NCBI RefSeq assembly: GCF_031845305.1
Contig: NZ_JAVREH010000015.1
Span: 26,352 to 90,351 of the forward strand
Length of the DNA: 64,000 bases
Reading direction: 5' to 3'
Source of the DNA: Jatrophihabitans_A lederbergiae
Lineage (GTDB): Bacteria > Actinomycetota > Actinomycetes > Mycobacteriales > Jatrophihabitantaceae
How positions within the stretch are numbered: the first letter of the stretch is position 1; each line of letters opens with the position of its first letter. A program made the position numbers and the translations under genes. The notes below the pieces were generated by a model, which saw nothing but the letters and a program-made list of their open reading frames with translations, was not told the DNA's origin and ran no database searches. This document shows positions 50,457 to 59,184 of this stretch, one piece after another.

Positions 50457-52907
50457 TTGCCTGAGCAGCCCCGTCCCGGCCCGCGCGCCGCGCAGTCGCC
50501 CGACGGCCGCAACGCCGGTTGGTGGCGTCGGCACCGGCAGGCGAAGAGGCGCCGGCTCGCGAAGATGTCCACCGGAAAGCGCATCCTGCGCCGGATCGGG
50601 CTGTTGGCGACCTGGCTGCTCGCCCTGTTCGCGCTGCTGTCCACGGTGCTGGTCATCGGGGTCTACTCGGTGGTCCACGTGCCCAGCCCCGATGAGCTGA
50701 AGACCAATCAGACCGCGACTCTGCAATACGCCGACGGGTCCACCATGGCGACGATCGACGGGGGCGAGAACCGGACGAGCGTGCCGCTGTCGAAGGTGCC
50801 GGTGTACGTCCGGGACGCGGTTCTCGCGGCGGAGGACCGAGGCTTCTACTCCGAGCCCGGCATCTCGGTCCGGGGCACCCTCCGTGCGGCCGTGAACGAC
50901 GTCAAGGGGGGCTCGACCCAGGGCGGGTCCACGATCACACAGCAGTATGTGAAGAACGCCTACCTGAACTCCGACCAGACGCTCGGCCGCAAGCTCAAGG
51001 AGCTGGCGATCTCGCTGAAGCTGAGCCGCCAGTACTCCAAGGACGACATCCTGGAGAACTACCTCAACACCATCTACTTCGGCCGGAGCGCCTACGGCAT
51101 CCAGGCCGCGGCCAACGCGTACTTCGGCGTCTCGGTCGACAAGGTGAACAGGTCCCAGGGCGCGCTGCTGGCTGCGGTGATCAAGTCACCCGAGTACTAC
51201 GACCCCGCGGCGACCCCCGCGGCGGCGAGGGACCGGTGGACCTACGTCGTCGACGGCATGGTGAGTACCGGCAAGCTCACGCCCGAACAGCGCGCCGCCC
51301 TGCGGTTCCCGGCGACGATCAAGGTCCGGACCTCGGACTCCGCGCTGGATGGCCCGCTCGGCCTGGTGTGGCGTCAGGTCAAGGCCGAGATGACCGCGGA
51401 CGGAATCGATCCGGCGAGCATCAACACCCAAGGCCTGAGAATCAAGACCACCATCGACCGCTCCGCCCAGAAGGCCGCGCAGGACGCGATCACGCAGACG
51501 TTCGCCGACCGCACCCCGCAGCAGAAGAACATCCGACCGGCACTCGCCGCGATCGATCCCGCCAACGGCGGCGTGCTGGCCTACTACGGCGGCAGCAGCG
51601 GTACCGGCTTCGACTACGCCAACGGCTACCGTCCACCGGGCTCGTCGTTCAAGCCCTACACCCTGGCGACGGCGCTCACCCAGAACGTCCAGGGCAAGAA
51701 GCCGGCGTACGCGCTGAGCTCCACCTTCGACGGTAGCTACCAGGTGGTGATCAACGGCACGACCATCCAGAACGATCCGGGCGACGAGCAGTACAGCGGC
51801 AGAACGACGTTGGCGTTCGCCATGAAGGCGTCGCTGAACACCACCTTCGACGGGCTGGCGAACGTCATCGGGCCGCCCAACGTGGCCGCCACCGCGCATG
51901 CCATGGGCATCGCGAAGGAGCGCGTGGACAACGGCAAGCCGACGCTCGTCAACGCGGCCGGCCAGACCACGTTCGGTATCGGCATCGGTGACAGCGACTA
52001 TGCGGTGCGCCCGCTGGACCAGGCAGTCGGCTTCGCGACCATCGCCGACGGCGGTGTCACCCACCGTCCGCACTTCGTGCGGCAGGTCAGCGACAACACC
52101 GGCAAGGTGGTGTACCGGTCGAATGACGCGGGCGACCGCTCGCTGGACCCGAAGGTCGCCAACAACGTCGGGCTGGCGGTCAAGCCGGTGGCCGACTGGT
52201 CCGCGCGGGCGCTGGCCGACGGCCGCGAATCCGGGTCCAAGACCGGCACGGCCGGCATCCAGGGTGACCAGAACGGCAACAACAGTGATGCCTGGATGGT
52301 CGGTTACACGCCCCAGGTGTCCGCCGCCGTGTGGGTCGGATCGGGCAAGACCCAGCCGATCTTCAACGCCAACGGCAATCCCGAGTACGGCCGGGACCTG
52401 CCCGGGAGCACCTGGAAGCTGTTCATGGACAACTACCTGGCCGGCAAGCCCAAGCTACCGCTGCCGTCCGCCCAGCTCATCGGAGAGCCGGCGGCGCCCA
52501 CTCCGACGTACACGCCGTCGCCGTCGGTGACCCTGAGCAGCGTCCCGCCCAGCACGTCCGCCGCGCCGAGCTCCACGCCGCCGACGACCTCCGCCGCGCC
52601 CAGTTCGAGTGCGCCGGTCTCGTCCGCGCCGGTCTCGTCCGCGCCCGTTTCCTCGGCCCCGGCCTCTTCGGCACCGGTCTCGTCCGCGCCCGTTTCCTCG
52701 GCCCCGGCCTCTTCGGCACCGGTCTCGTCCGCGCCGGTTCCGTCCGTGCCGCCGAGCAGCTCGGGAGCGGTTTCGACACCCCCGCCGAGTACGCCCAGCT
52801 CGCAGCCGGCCCCGCCGTCGTCCAGCGCTCGGCCGGTTCCGACCGGCACCGCCACCACCCGGGCGCCGGCCCGGCCCACCGGTTCGCCTGCGGTCCCAGC
52901 CGGCTGA
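50457..52907 (+). CDS. ponA: Bifunctional penicillin-binding protein (glycosyltransferase/transpeptidase, class A)
   Basis: About 816 aa from a TTG at 50457 with GAGGAG upstream. One membrane helix (about 48-70). The GT51 domain has the EDRGFYSEPG catalytic motif and GGSTITQQYVKN. The transpeptidase has PGSSFKPYTLA (SxxK), SLNTTF (SxN) and KTGTAGI (KTG). The C-terminal about 140 residues are Ser/Pro/Ala repeats, including a 45-bp exact tandem duplication. It polymerises and cross-links peptidoglycan. It is the counterpart of mycobacterial PonA1 by position, between ino1/padR and the GT87 gene. Confidence 0.95.
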   Translation: MPEQPRPGPRAAQSPDGRNAGWWRRHRQAKRRRLAKMSTGKRILRRIGLLATWLLALFALLSTVLVIGVYSVVHVPSPDELKTNQTATLQYADGSTMATIDGGENRTSVPLSKVPVYVRDAVLAAEDRGFYSEPGISVRGTLRAAVNDVKGGSTQGGSTITQQYVKNAYLNSDQTLGRKLKELAISLKLSRQYSKDDILENYLNTIYFGRSAYGIQAAANAYFGVSVDKVNRSQGALLAAVIKSPEYYDPAATPAAARDRWTYVVDGMVSTGKLTPEQRAALRFPATIKVRTSDSALDGPLGLVWRQVKAEMTADGIDPASINTQGLRIKTTIDRSAQKAAQDAITQTFADRTPQQKNIRPALAAIDPANGGVLAYYGGSSGTGFDYANGYRPPGSSFKPYTLATALTQNVQGKKPAYALSSTFDGSYQVVINGTTIQNDPGDEQYSGRTTLAFAMKASLNTTFDGLANVIGPPNVAATAHAMGIAKERVDNGKPTLVNAAGQTTFGIGIGDSDYAVRPLDQAVGFATIADGGVTHRPHFVRQVSDNTGKVVYRSNDAGDRSLDPKVANNVGLAVKPVADWSARALADGRESGSKTGTAGIQGDQNGNNSDAWMVGYTPQVSAAVWVGSGKTQPIFNANGNPEYGRDLPGSTWKLFMDNYLAGKPKLPLPSAQLIGEPAAPTPTYTPSPSVTLSSVPPSTSAAPSSTPPTTSAAPSSSAPVSSAPVSSAPVSSAPASSAPVSSAPVSSAPASSAPVSSAPVPSVPPSSSGAVSTPPPSTPSSQPAPPSSSARPVPTGTATTRAPARPTGSPAVPAG
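52629..52718 (+). repeat. Exact 45-bp tandem duplication in the ponA 3' region
   Basis: Two identical 45-bp units (52629-52673 and 52674-52718) follow one another, and the first 15 bp of a third unit begins at 52719. Each unit comprises three 15-bp blocks encoding five-residue Pro-Val/Ala-Ser-Ser-Ala steps. Exact identity suggests recent expansion by slippage. The result is a low-complexity extracellular tail. Confidence 0.9.
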
Positions 52908-52933
52908 CAGGGCCTCGTGCGAGGATCGGCACC

Positions 52934-54373
52934 GTGAACGAGGCAGAGCTGCGCACCGTGAACCCGGTACCGCTGCCGTCCCGCGACGATCCGACCGTGG
53001 GACGGGCCAGCGCCGTTATCGGCGGCCCGATCGGGCGGTTTGCCCAGCTCGGCGGCAGCTGGTGGACCCCGCTGCGGGTATTGCTGGCGATTGCCGCGCT
53101 CACCATGATGCTGGGTTACGGCGAGAAACTGCCCTGCGCGGACGGGCAGTGGACCGCCTCCAAGCAGTACACGCACGCCTGCTACTCCGACGTCATCCCG
53201 CTCTGGAGTGCCGAGGGCCTGTCCACCGGCGCGGTGCCCTACCGGGACCACCCGGTGGAGTACCCGGTGCTGACCGGTGGGTTCATGTGGGTGACCGCCG
53301 AACTCACCCACGGCTGGCACGCCCTGGCCACGGACGGACCGCTGCCGGGCCGGAACGAGGGCATCCTGTTCGGAGTGCTGACCTGCGTACTGCTCGGGGT
53401 ATGCGGCCTGCTCACCGCCGCTGCGACCGCCGGGGCCGCGGGCCGGCGACGGCAGTGGGACACGGCGATCTTCGCGGCCAGCCCGCTGCTGATATTCCAC
53501 GCGTTCTCGAACTGGGACCTGCTCGCGATGGCGTTCGCGTCCGCGGCGCTGTGGGCGTGGGCGCGTAACCGACCGGTGGCGGCCGGAGTGCTGATCGGGC
53601 TCGGTACGGCGGCGAAGCTGTATCCGGCGCTGCTGCTGATCCCGCTGGCACTGCTGGCCTACCGGACGAAGACCTGGCGCCCGGTGCTGTCCGCCGCGGC
53701 CGCCGCCGCGGTGACGTGGCTGGTGGTGAACCTGCCGGTGGCGCTGGCCTGGACGTCGGGGTGGAAGCAGTTCTACACGTTCTCCGAGAGCCGGCCCGCC
53801 GAGGCAAGCACCGTCTGGGCGATGCTCAAGCACTTCTATCCGTCCACCTTCGGCTCGGCCGCGGACGCCGGCTGGTCACCTCCCGGCGTGGCGGTCGCCC
53901 TGTTCCTGCTCGCGGCACTGGGCGGTGTCGGATGGCTGGCACTGACCGCGAAGACCCGGCCCCGGGTGGCCCAGCTGGCCTTTCTCACGGTGACCGCGTT
54001 CCTGCTCACGACGAAGGTCTGGAGCCCGCAGTACTCGCTCTGGCTGGTGCCGCTGCTGGCGCTGGCCCGGCCGCGCTGGCGTTCGGCGCTGATCTGGCAG
54101 GCATCGGAGATCGCGGTCTGGATCGCCACGCTGCTCTGGCTGCTCGGCGGCACCGATCCCAACAAGGCGTTGACGTACGAGGGCCTGACCTGCGTGCTGC
54201 TGATCCGCGACGGCATCCTGCTGGGGCTGGTCTGGCTGATCGTGCGCGACATCCGGCAGCCGGAGCTGGACATCGTCCGGTCGGTGGACGAGCCCGATCC
54301 CGGTGCGGGCCCGTTCGCCGCGTCGCCGGTGGATCGGTTGATCAACGCCGACCGGCCGAAGCTGCGAGCGTGA
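52934..54373 (+). CDS. Polytopic membrane protein, GT87-like glycosyltransferase
   Basis: 479 aa. GTG at 52934 with GAGGATC eight bases upstream, beginning NEAELRTVNPVPLPSRDDP. It has about ten membrane helices. The first extracytoplasmic loop carries YRDHPVEYPVLTGGF, with acidic residues of the kind used by GT-C enzymes, and later GTAAKLYPALLLIPLALL and VWSPQYSLWLVPLLAL. The mycobacterial gene at the same position, after ponA1, is a GT87-type mannosyl/arabinosyltransferase homologue. Donor and acceptor are not inferable. Confidence 0.8.
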   Translation: MNEAELRTVNPVPLPSRDDPTVGRASAVIGGPIGRFAQLGGSWWTPLRVLLAIAALTMMLGYGEKLPCADGQWTASKQYTHACYSDVIPLWSAEGLSTGAVPYRDHPVEYPVLTGGFMWVTAELTHGWHALATDGPLPGRNEGILFGVLTCVLLGVCGLLTAAATAGAAGRRRQWDTAIFAASPLLIFHAFSNWDLLAMAFASAALWAWARNRPVAAGVLIGLGTAAKLYPALLLIPLALLAYRTKTWRPVLSAAAAAAVTWLVVNLPVALAWTSGWKQFYTFSESRPAEASTVWAMLKHFYPSTFGSAADAGWSPPGVAVALFLLAALGGVGWLALTAKTRPRVAQLAFLTVTAFLLTTKVWSPQYSLWLVPLLALARPRWRSALIWQASEIAVWIATLLWLLGGTDPNKALTYEGLTCVLLIRDGILLGLVWLIVRDIRQPELDIVRSVDEPDPGAGPFAASPVDRLINADRPKLRA

Positions 54374-54601
54374 GCAGCGACGAGGAACACGCCGGCGGCC
54401 TGGGCGTCAGTCAGCACCGTGCCGGCCGAGCGGTCCTCAGCTGCGGCTCGCTTCGACTGCCCGGCCCGTTGCCGGCTCGCGCACTTCGTCCGGGCGTCGA
54501 TCCGGCTTAGGTAACCTTGCCTCACCCGGTTGGGTGCCCGCGCTCTGGTGCCCCTTTGTCCGGAGCCTTTCTCGGATGAGTGTTCTTACCTAGGAGTTCC
54601 C

Positions 54602-56371
54602 GTGCTGTTGCGGATGTCCACGCTGTTCCTGCGCACCCTGCGCGACGATCCGGCAGATGCCGAGGTCCCCAGTCACCGGCTGCTGGTCCGCGCCGGCTAC
54701 GTCCGCCGGGTCGCGCCGGGCATCTACTCGTGGTTACCGCTGGGCATTGCCGTGCTGCGCAACGTCGAGAACGTCGTCCGCGAAGAGATGGCCTCGATCG
54801 GCTCGCAGGAAGTGCACTTTCCGGCCCTGATCCCGCGCGAGATCTTCGAGGTCAGCGGACGCTGGGACGACTACGGGGACTCGCTGTTCCGGCTGGTCGA
54901 CCGCAAGGGCTCGGACTACCTGCTCGGTCCGACGCACGAGGAACTGTTCACCCTGCTGGTGAAGGGCGAGTACTCCTCGTACAAGGACTACCCGCTCTCG
55001 CTGTACCAGATCCAGACCAAGTACCGGGACGAGGCGCGGCCGCGGGCCGGCGTGCTGCGCGGGCGCGAGTTCATCATGAAGGACTCGTATTCCTTCGACC
55101 TGACGGACGAGGGGCTGCAGCAGGCCTACCAGAATCACCGGGACGCCTACGAGCGGATCTTCACCCGGCTCGGCTTCGACTACCGCATCGTCTTTGCGGT
55201 GTCCGGAGCGATGGGCGGCTCCGCGTCGGAGGAGTTCCTGGCGCCCACGCCGTCGGGCGAGGACACCTTCGTCCAGTGCACCAACTGTGACTACGCCGCC
55301 AACACCGAGGCGGTGGACATTGCCAAGCCGCCTGCGCAGGAGCCGTTGGAGCAACCCGCGAGCCTGGTGCTCGACACCCCGGACACGCCGACCATCGCCA
55401 CGCTGGTCGACCGATTGAACTCCCTGGACTGGGCTTCGCTGGGCGTGCCCGCGCAGCGGTTCGGACCGGCGGACACGTTGAAGAACGTGGTGCTGAAGAC
55501 CCGCCGGCCCAGTGCGGACAAGTGGGAGCTGCTCGTCGTCGGCGTGCCCGGTGACCGCGAGGTCGACCTCAAGCGCCTGCGCGGCCAGCTCGAGCCGATC
55601 GAGGTCGAGCAGGCTGCCGCCGACGACCTGGCGGCGGTTCCCGGACTGGTCAAGGGTTACATCGGACCGCAGGTGATGAGCGAGCTGAAGGTCCGTTACC
55701 TGGTCGATCCGCTCGTCGTCGCGGGCAGCGCCTGGGTCACCGGAGCCAACGAGGCCGACAAGCACGCCGCCTTCGTGGTGCGCGGACGGGACTTCACCCC
55801 GGACGGTGAGGTCGGCGCGGTCGAGATCCGCGACGGTGACCGGTGCGTCCGGTGTGGCTCGCCGCTGCGGATCGCCCGGGGCATCGAGCTGGGCCACGTC
55901 TTCCAGCTCGGCCGCAAGTACGCCGAGACCTTCGGGCTCACCGCGCTCGGGCCGGAGGGAAAGCCGGTCACCATCACCATGGGCTCGTACGGTGTGGGGA
56001 TCACGCGCGCCGTTGCCGCTCTGGCCGAACAGACCCATGACGAGGTCGGATTGGTGTGGCCGCGGGTGGTCGCGCCTGCGGACGTGCAGGTGGTGCCGAC
56101 CGGCAAGGACGCCGCCGCGGTCGCCGAGGCCGAGCGAATTGCCGCGGAGCTGGTCGCGTCCGGGGTGCGGGTCCTGCTGGATGACCGGAAGGCGTCTCCC
56201 GGAGTGAAGTTCAAGGATGCCGAGCTGCTGGGCGTGCCGACGATCCTGATCGTGGGACGGGGCCTGGAGAACGGTGTCGTCGAACTGCGGGATCGCAAGT
56301 CCGGTGAGCGGCGCGAGATTCCGGTTGCCGACGCTGTTACCGAGGTTCAGGCGGCGGTGTCGCTCGGCTAG
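54602..56371 (+). CDS. proS: Prolyl-tRNA synthetase (bacterial type with editing domain)
   Basis: About 589 aa from GTG 54602 with GGAG upstream. Class II motifs: PLGIAVLRNVENVVREEM, then YQIQTKYRDEARPRAG (motif 2) and GSYGVGITRAVAALAEQ (motif 3). An insertion of about 140 residues between motifs 2 and 3 is the YbaK-type editing domain that removes misactivated Ala. The anticodon-binding domain is C-terminal. It charges tRNA-Pro. Confidence 0.96.
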   Translation: MLLRMSTLFLRTLRDDPADAEVPSHRLLVRAGYVRRVAPGIYSWLPLGIAVLRNVENVVREEMASIGSQEVHFPALIPREIFEVSGRWDDYGDSLFRLVDRKGSDYLLGPTHEELFTLLVKGEYSSYKDYPLSLYQIQTKYRDEARPRAGVLRGREFIMKDSYSFDLTDEGLQQAYQNHRDAYERIFTRLGFDYRIVFAVSGAMGGSASEEFLAPTPSGEDTFVQCTNCDYAANTEAVDIAKPPAQEPLEQPASLVLDTPDTPTIATLVDRLNSLDWASLGVPAQRFGPADTLKNVVLKTRRPSADKWELLVVGVPGDREVDLKRLRGQLEPIEVEQAAADDLAAVPGLVKGYIGPQVMSELKVRYLVDPLVVAGSAWVTGANEADKHAAFVVRGRDFTPDGEVGAVEIRDGDRCVRCGSPLRIARGIELGHVFQLGRKYAETFGLTALGPEGKPVTITMGSYGVGITRAVAALAEQTHDEVGLVWPRVVAPADVQVVPTGKDAAAVAEAERIAAELVASGVRVLLDDRKASPGVKFKDAELLGVPTILIVGRGLENGVVELRDRKSGERREIPVADAVTEVQAAVSLG

Positions 56372-56409
56372 CACCAGCCGTTTGTTCGCCGGTCGGTTCG
56401 CGCGCTGCG

Positions 56410-57201
56410 CTATCCGGTATTCGCCCGCAGGTAGCTGATGTCCTCGGCCTGGCCGTCGCCCGGCGTCTCGACCACGACGTCCGAGGCGGCTGCCCGCACG
56501 ACCGCGGCGATGGCGTCCGGCTCGATCAGCCCGGTGCCGAAGTTGGCGTGCCGGTCGGCCCCGGAATCGAACGCATCCCGGCTGTCGTTGGCGTGCACCA
56601 GGTCGATACGTCCGGTGATGGCCTTGATCCGGTCGACAATGCCGGTCAGGTCCTCGCCGCCGGCGTGCGCGTGACAGGTGTCGAGGCAGAAGCCGGGCTC
56701 GTACTCGCCGATGGCGTCCCACAGCTGGGCGATCCGGTCCAGCCGCCGGGCCATCGCCTTGGTTCCGCCGGCGGTGTTCTCGATCAGGATCGGCAGCGGA
56801 AAGCCGCCTGACTCGGCGGCCCGGGAGAACACCTTGCGCCAGTTGTCGACGCCGATCGCGGGATCGTCCTCGGCGGTGACGTGGCCACCGTGCACGATCA
56901 GCCCCTTGGCCCCGATAGCGGCCGCCGCGGCCGCGTGCTGGTTGAGCAGTTTGCGGCTCGGAATGCGGATCCGGTTGTTGGTGGTGGCCACGTTCAGCAC
57001 GTACGGGGCGTGGACGTAGACGGTCAGGTCACTGGCCTTGATCGCGTCGGCGTGCTCGTGCGGTCTCGGCGCCTTCCAGCCCTGGGGATCGGCGAGGAAG
57101 AATTGGATGGCACCTGCGCCCACGCGTGCCGCGGCGCTCAGCGGATCAGTGGAATCGACGTGGGCGCCGATGGTGTGCTGCGGGGCGGCGTTGGCGGGCA
57201 T
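56410..57201 (-). CDS. nfo: Deoxyribonuclease IV (AP endonuclease family 2)
   Basis: 263 aa TIM barrel. It begins PANAAPQHTIGAHVD and has the EndoIV-type metal-binding residues in VHAPYVLNVATTN, LIVHGGH, ILIENTAGG, FCLDTCHAHAGG and HANDSRDAFDSGADRHANFG. It nicks DNA at abasic sites in base excision repair. It is convergent with proS and divergent from rpsF. Confidence 0.93.
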   Translation of the reverse strand: MPANAAPQHTIGAHVDSTDPLSAAARVGAGAIQFFLADPQGWKAPRPHEHADAIKASDLTVYVHAPYVLNVATTNNRIRIPSRKLLNQHAAAAAAIGAKGLIVHGGHVTAEDDPAIGVDNWRKVFSRAAESGGFPLPILIENTAGGTKAMARRLDRIAQLWDAIGEYEPGFCLDTCHAHAGGEDLTGIVDRIKAITGRIDLVHANDSRDAFDSGADRHANFGTGLIEPDAIAAVVRAAASDVVVETPGDGQAEDISYLRANTG

Positions 57202-57507
57202 GCGGCCAGATTACGTCCGCCGACTGACAACTCTGACGTGGGACGAACGGCGGGCTGACGTTCAAACCTGCGGCCTGACCCCGTATCTTCCTGCTTCGGC
57301 CCGCCGTGGCTCTACTCGAGCACTGGGTTTCGGCGATTTCACCCTCAGCGCGGTGAGCCGGTACCCTGACACGGTTGTCTGTCTTGCGGGAACGTCTGGT
57401 GTACCCGCTTCGCTGCCTCGGCCATCGCCGCGGTGAGCGAGATGGCTTCACCCTCCTGCCACGGAGAGTCCGTGGCCGCAAAGTCCACAGGAGGCTGGGT
57501 TAATCCC
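57202..57507. promoter_or_regulatory. nfo-rpsF divergent intergenic region
   Basis: 306 bp without a convincing gene; an in-frame start at 57433 would only lengthen S6 with an unconserved N-terminus. The region must hold divergent nfo and rpsF promoters and the rpsF leader. ACAGGAGG sits 13 bases before the rpsF ATG. No tRNA or clear hairpin was found. An S6/S18 leader RNA cannot be judged by eye. Confidence 0.4.
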
Positions 57508-57864
57508 ATGCGCCACTACGAAGTCATGGTCATCCTCGACCCTGAGCTCGACGAGCGGACCATCGCTCCGTCCCTCGACACCTTTCTCTCCGTCATCAAG
57601 AAGGACGGCGGCTCCGTCGAAAAGGTCGATGTCTGGGGCAAGCGTCGGCTCTCGTTCGAGATCAACAAGAAGCCTGACGGCATCTACGCCGTCATCGACC
57701 TGAGCGCCGAGCCGGCGTCGGTCATCGAGCTCGACCGCCAGCTGAACCTGAACGAGTCGGTGCTGCGGACCAAGGTGATCCGCCCGACCCCGCAGAAGGC
57801 GAAGTCCAAGAAGGCCCAAGAAAAAGCTCAGGCCAAAAAGGCTGAAGCCCGAAAGACTGCCTGA
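57508..57864 (+). CDS. rpsF: 30S ribosomal protein S6
   Basis: 118 aa from the ATG at 57508, beginning MRHYEVMVILDPELDERTIA. The core has VDVWGKRRLSFEINKKPDG and LDRQLNLNESVLRTKVIR. A Lys/Ala-rich tail ends the protein. It starts the rpsF-ssb-rpsR-rplI operon; the ssb ATG overlaps its stop codon (TGATG). Confidence 0.96.
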   Translation: MRHYEVMVILDPELDERTIAPSLDTFLSVIKKDGGSVEKVDVWGKRRLSFEINKKPDGIYAVIDLSAEPASVIELDRQLNLNESVLRTKVIRPTPQKAKSKKAQEKAQAKKAEARKTA

Positions 57865-58358
57865 TGGCCGGCGAAACTGTCATCACGGTCGTCGGCAACC
57901 TGACGTCTGACCCGGAGCTGCGGTTCACCCCGTCCGGGGCCGCTGTCGCGTCGTTCACGGTGGCATCCACGCCGCGCACCTTCGACCGCCAGTCGAATGA
58001 GTGGAAGGACGGCGACGCGCTGTTCCTGCGCTGCTCGATCTGGCGACAGGCCGCCGAGAACGTTGCCGAGTCACTGCAGCGCGGCATGCGCGTCGTGGTG
58101 ACCGGACGGCTGAAGCAGCGCTCGTTCGAGACCCGTGAGGGCGAGAAGCGCACCGTCATCGAGCTCGATGTCGATGAGGTCGGCCCGTCGCTGCGTTACG
58201 CCACGGCGAAGGTCAACCGCACCCAGCGCGGCTCGTCCGGCGGCGGTATCGGCGGCGAAAGCTCGGGCGGCTCGGCTCCGGCCGAAGACCCGTGGGCGTC
58301 GTCAGGCCCCGCCGGCGGCGGCTCGAGCGGCGGATTCTCCGACGAACCGCCTTTCTAA
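57864..58358 (+). CDS. ssb: Single-stranded DNA-binding protein
   Basis: 164 aa. The N-terminal OB fold begins AGETVITVVGNLTSDPELRF, with the conserved LRCSIWRQAAENVAESL and VVVTGRLKQRSFETREGEKR segments. A Gly/Ser-rich linker ends in the acidic tip DEPPF, the peptide that recruits partner proteins. It covers ssDNA during replication and repair. Confidence 0.97.
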   Translation: MAGETVITVVGNLTSDPELRFTPSGAAVASFTVASTPRTFDRQSNEWKDGDALFLRCSIWRQAAENVAESLQRGMRVVVTGRLKQRSFETREGEKRTVIELDVDEVGPSLRYATAKVNRTQRGSSGGGIGGESSGGSAPAEDPWASSGPAGGGSSGGFSDEPPF

Positions 58359-58400
58359 ACCAACTTTGTTGATCACTGAATTTCCGATGGAGTTCTGACC

Positions 58401-58637
58401 ATGGCCAAGCCACCGTTACGCAAGCCCAAGAAGAAGTCGAACCCGCTCAAGACCTCGCGCATCGAGGCGATCGACTACAAGGACACGGCCCTGCTGCGCA
58501 AGTTCATCTCCGACCGCGGCAAGATCCGCGCTCGTCGGGTGACCGGCGTCAGCACTCAGCAGCAGCGCGAGATCGCCAAGGCAGTCAAGAACGCCCGCGA
58601 GATGGCGCTGCTGCCGTACACCTCAACCGCACGCTAA
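58401..58637 (+). CDS. rpsR: 30S ribosomal protein S18, zinc-independent form
   Basis: 78 aa, beginning MAKPPLRKPKKKSNPLKTSR and continuing with YKDTALLRKFISDRGKIRAR to the end LLPYTSTAR, so the family is certain. At the positions where zinc-type S18 has CxxC, then a Cys and a His (typically NCTQHQ), this protein has Ser/Leu residues and VSTQQQ. All four zinc ligands are therefore missing. It lies between ssb and rplI, where the zinc-binding form is usual in streptomycetes and mycobacteria. Confidence 0.95.
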   Translation: MAKPPLRKPKKKSNPLKTSRIEAIDYKDTALLRKFISDRGKIRARRVTGVSTQQQREIAKAVKNAREMALLPYTSTAR

Positions 58638-58653
58638 GAAAGGGCAGGACGAT

Positions 58654-59100
58654 ATGAAGCTCATCCTGACCCGCGAGGTCTCCGGTCTCGGACTCGCAGG
58701 CGACATCGTCGAGGTGGCTGACGGCTACGGCCGTAACTACCTCGTCCCCCGCGGCTCCGCCATCGGCTGGACCAAGGGCGCCGAGAAGCAGATCACCCAG
58801 ATCAAGCGCGCGCAGGACGCTCGTGAGATCCGCGGCGTGGACCACGCGAAAGAGATCCAGGCACAGCTCGAGCGCCTCGCTGTCACGCTCAACGCGCGCG
58901 CCGGTGAGGGTGGCAAGCTGTTCGGCTCCGTCACCCAGTCCGACGTCGTCAACGCGATCAAGTCGGCCGGCGGCCCGCTGGTGGACAAGAAGCGCGTTCA
59001 CCTGCCGGGGCACATCAAGAGCACCGGCGCGCACACCGTCACGATCGAGCTGCACCCGAACGTGATCGCGTCCGTCCCGGTCACGGTCGCCGCCAAGTAA
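58654..59100 (+). CDS. rplI: 50S ribosomal protein L9
   Basis: 148 aa, ATG with AAAGGGCAGG upstream. The N-terminal domain reads MKLILTREVSGLGLAGDIVE and VADGYGRNYLVPRG; a long helix joins it to a C-terminal domain ending in VTVAAK. It closes the rpsF operon and is followed by a terminator hairpin. Confidence 0.97.
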   Translation: MKLILTREVSGLGLAGDIVEVADGYGRNYLVPRGSAIGWTKGAEKQITQIKRAQDAREIRGVDHAKEIQAQLERLAVTLNARAGEGGKLFGSVTQSDVVNAIKSAGGPLVDKKRVHLPGHIKSTGAHTVTIELHPNVIASVPVTVAAK

Positions 59101-59143
59101 CGTCTCGCGGACTTCTACGGGCCCGACTGCCCCTAGCCGCACC

Positions 59144-59184
59144 AAGACCCGGTCTCCTCGCCCCCGGCGCCGAGGCCGGGTCTT
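59144..59184 (+). terminator. Rho-independent-like terminator after rplI
   Basis: AAGACCCGG (59144-59152) pairs perfectly with CCGGGTCTT (59176-59184), with inner CCTCG/CGAGG pairing. It begins 44 bases after the rplI stop. Only a short TCTTC follows, so the U-tract is weak, as usual in high-GC actinobacteria. Confidence 0.75.

Noticed and set aside
52612..52750. CRISPR-like regular repeats
   Set aside because: The units are contiguous without spacers and are read in frame as Ser/Pro/Ala repeats of the penicillin-binding protein.
52331..52933. Extension of the GT87 frame into the PBP 3' region
   Set aside because: It runs through the shifted frame of the PBP repeats; the GTG at 52934 with a ribosome site is the better start.
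54508..54530. TTAGGTAACCTTGCCTCAC upstream of proS, resembling an IdeR/DtxR iron box
   Set aside because: Only about 13 of 19 positions match the iron-box consensus, and an aminoacyl-tRNA synthetase is not an expected iron-regulated gene. Chance is more likely.
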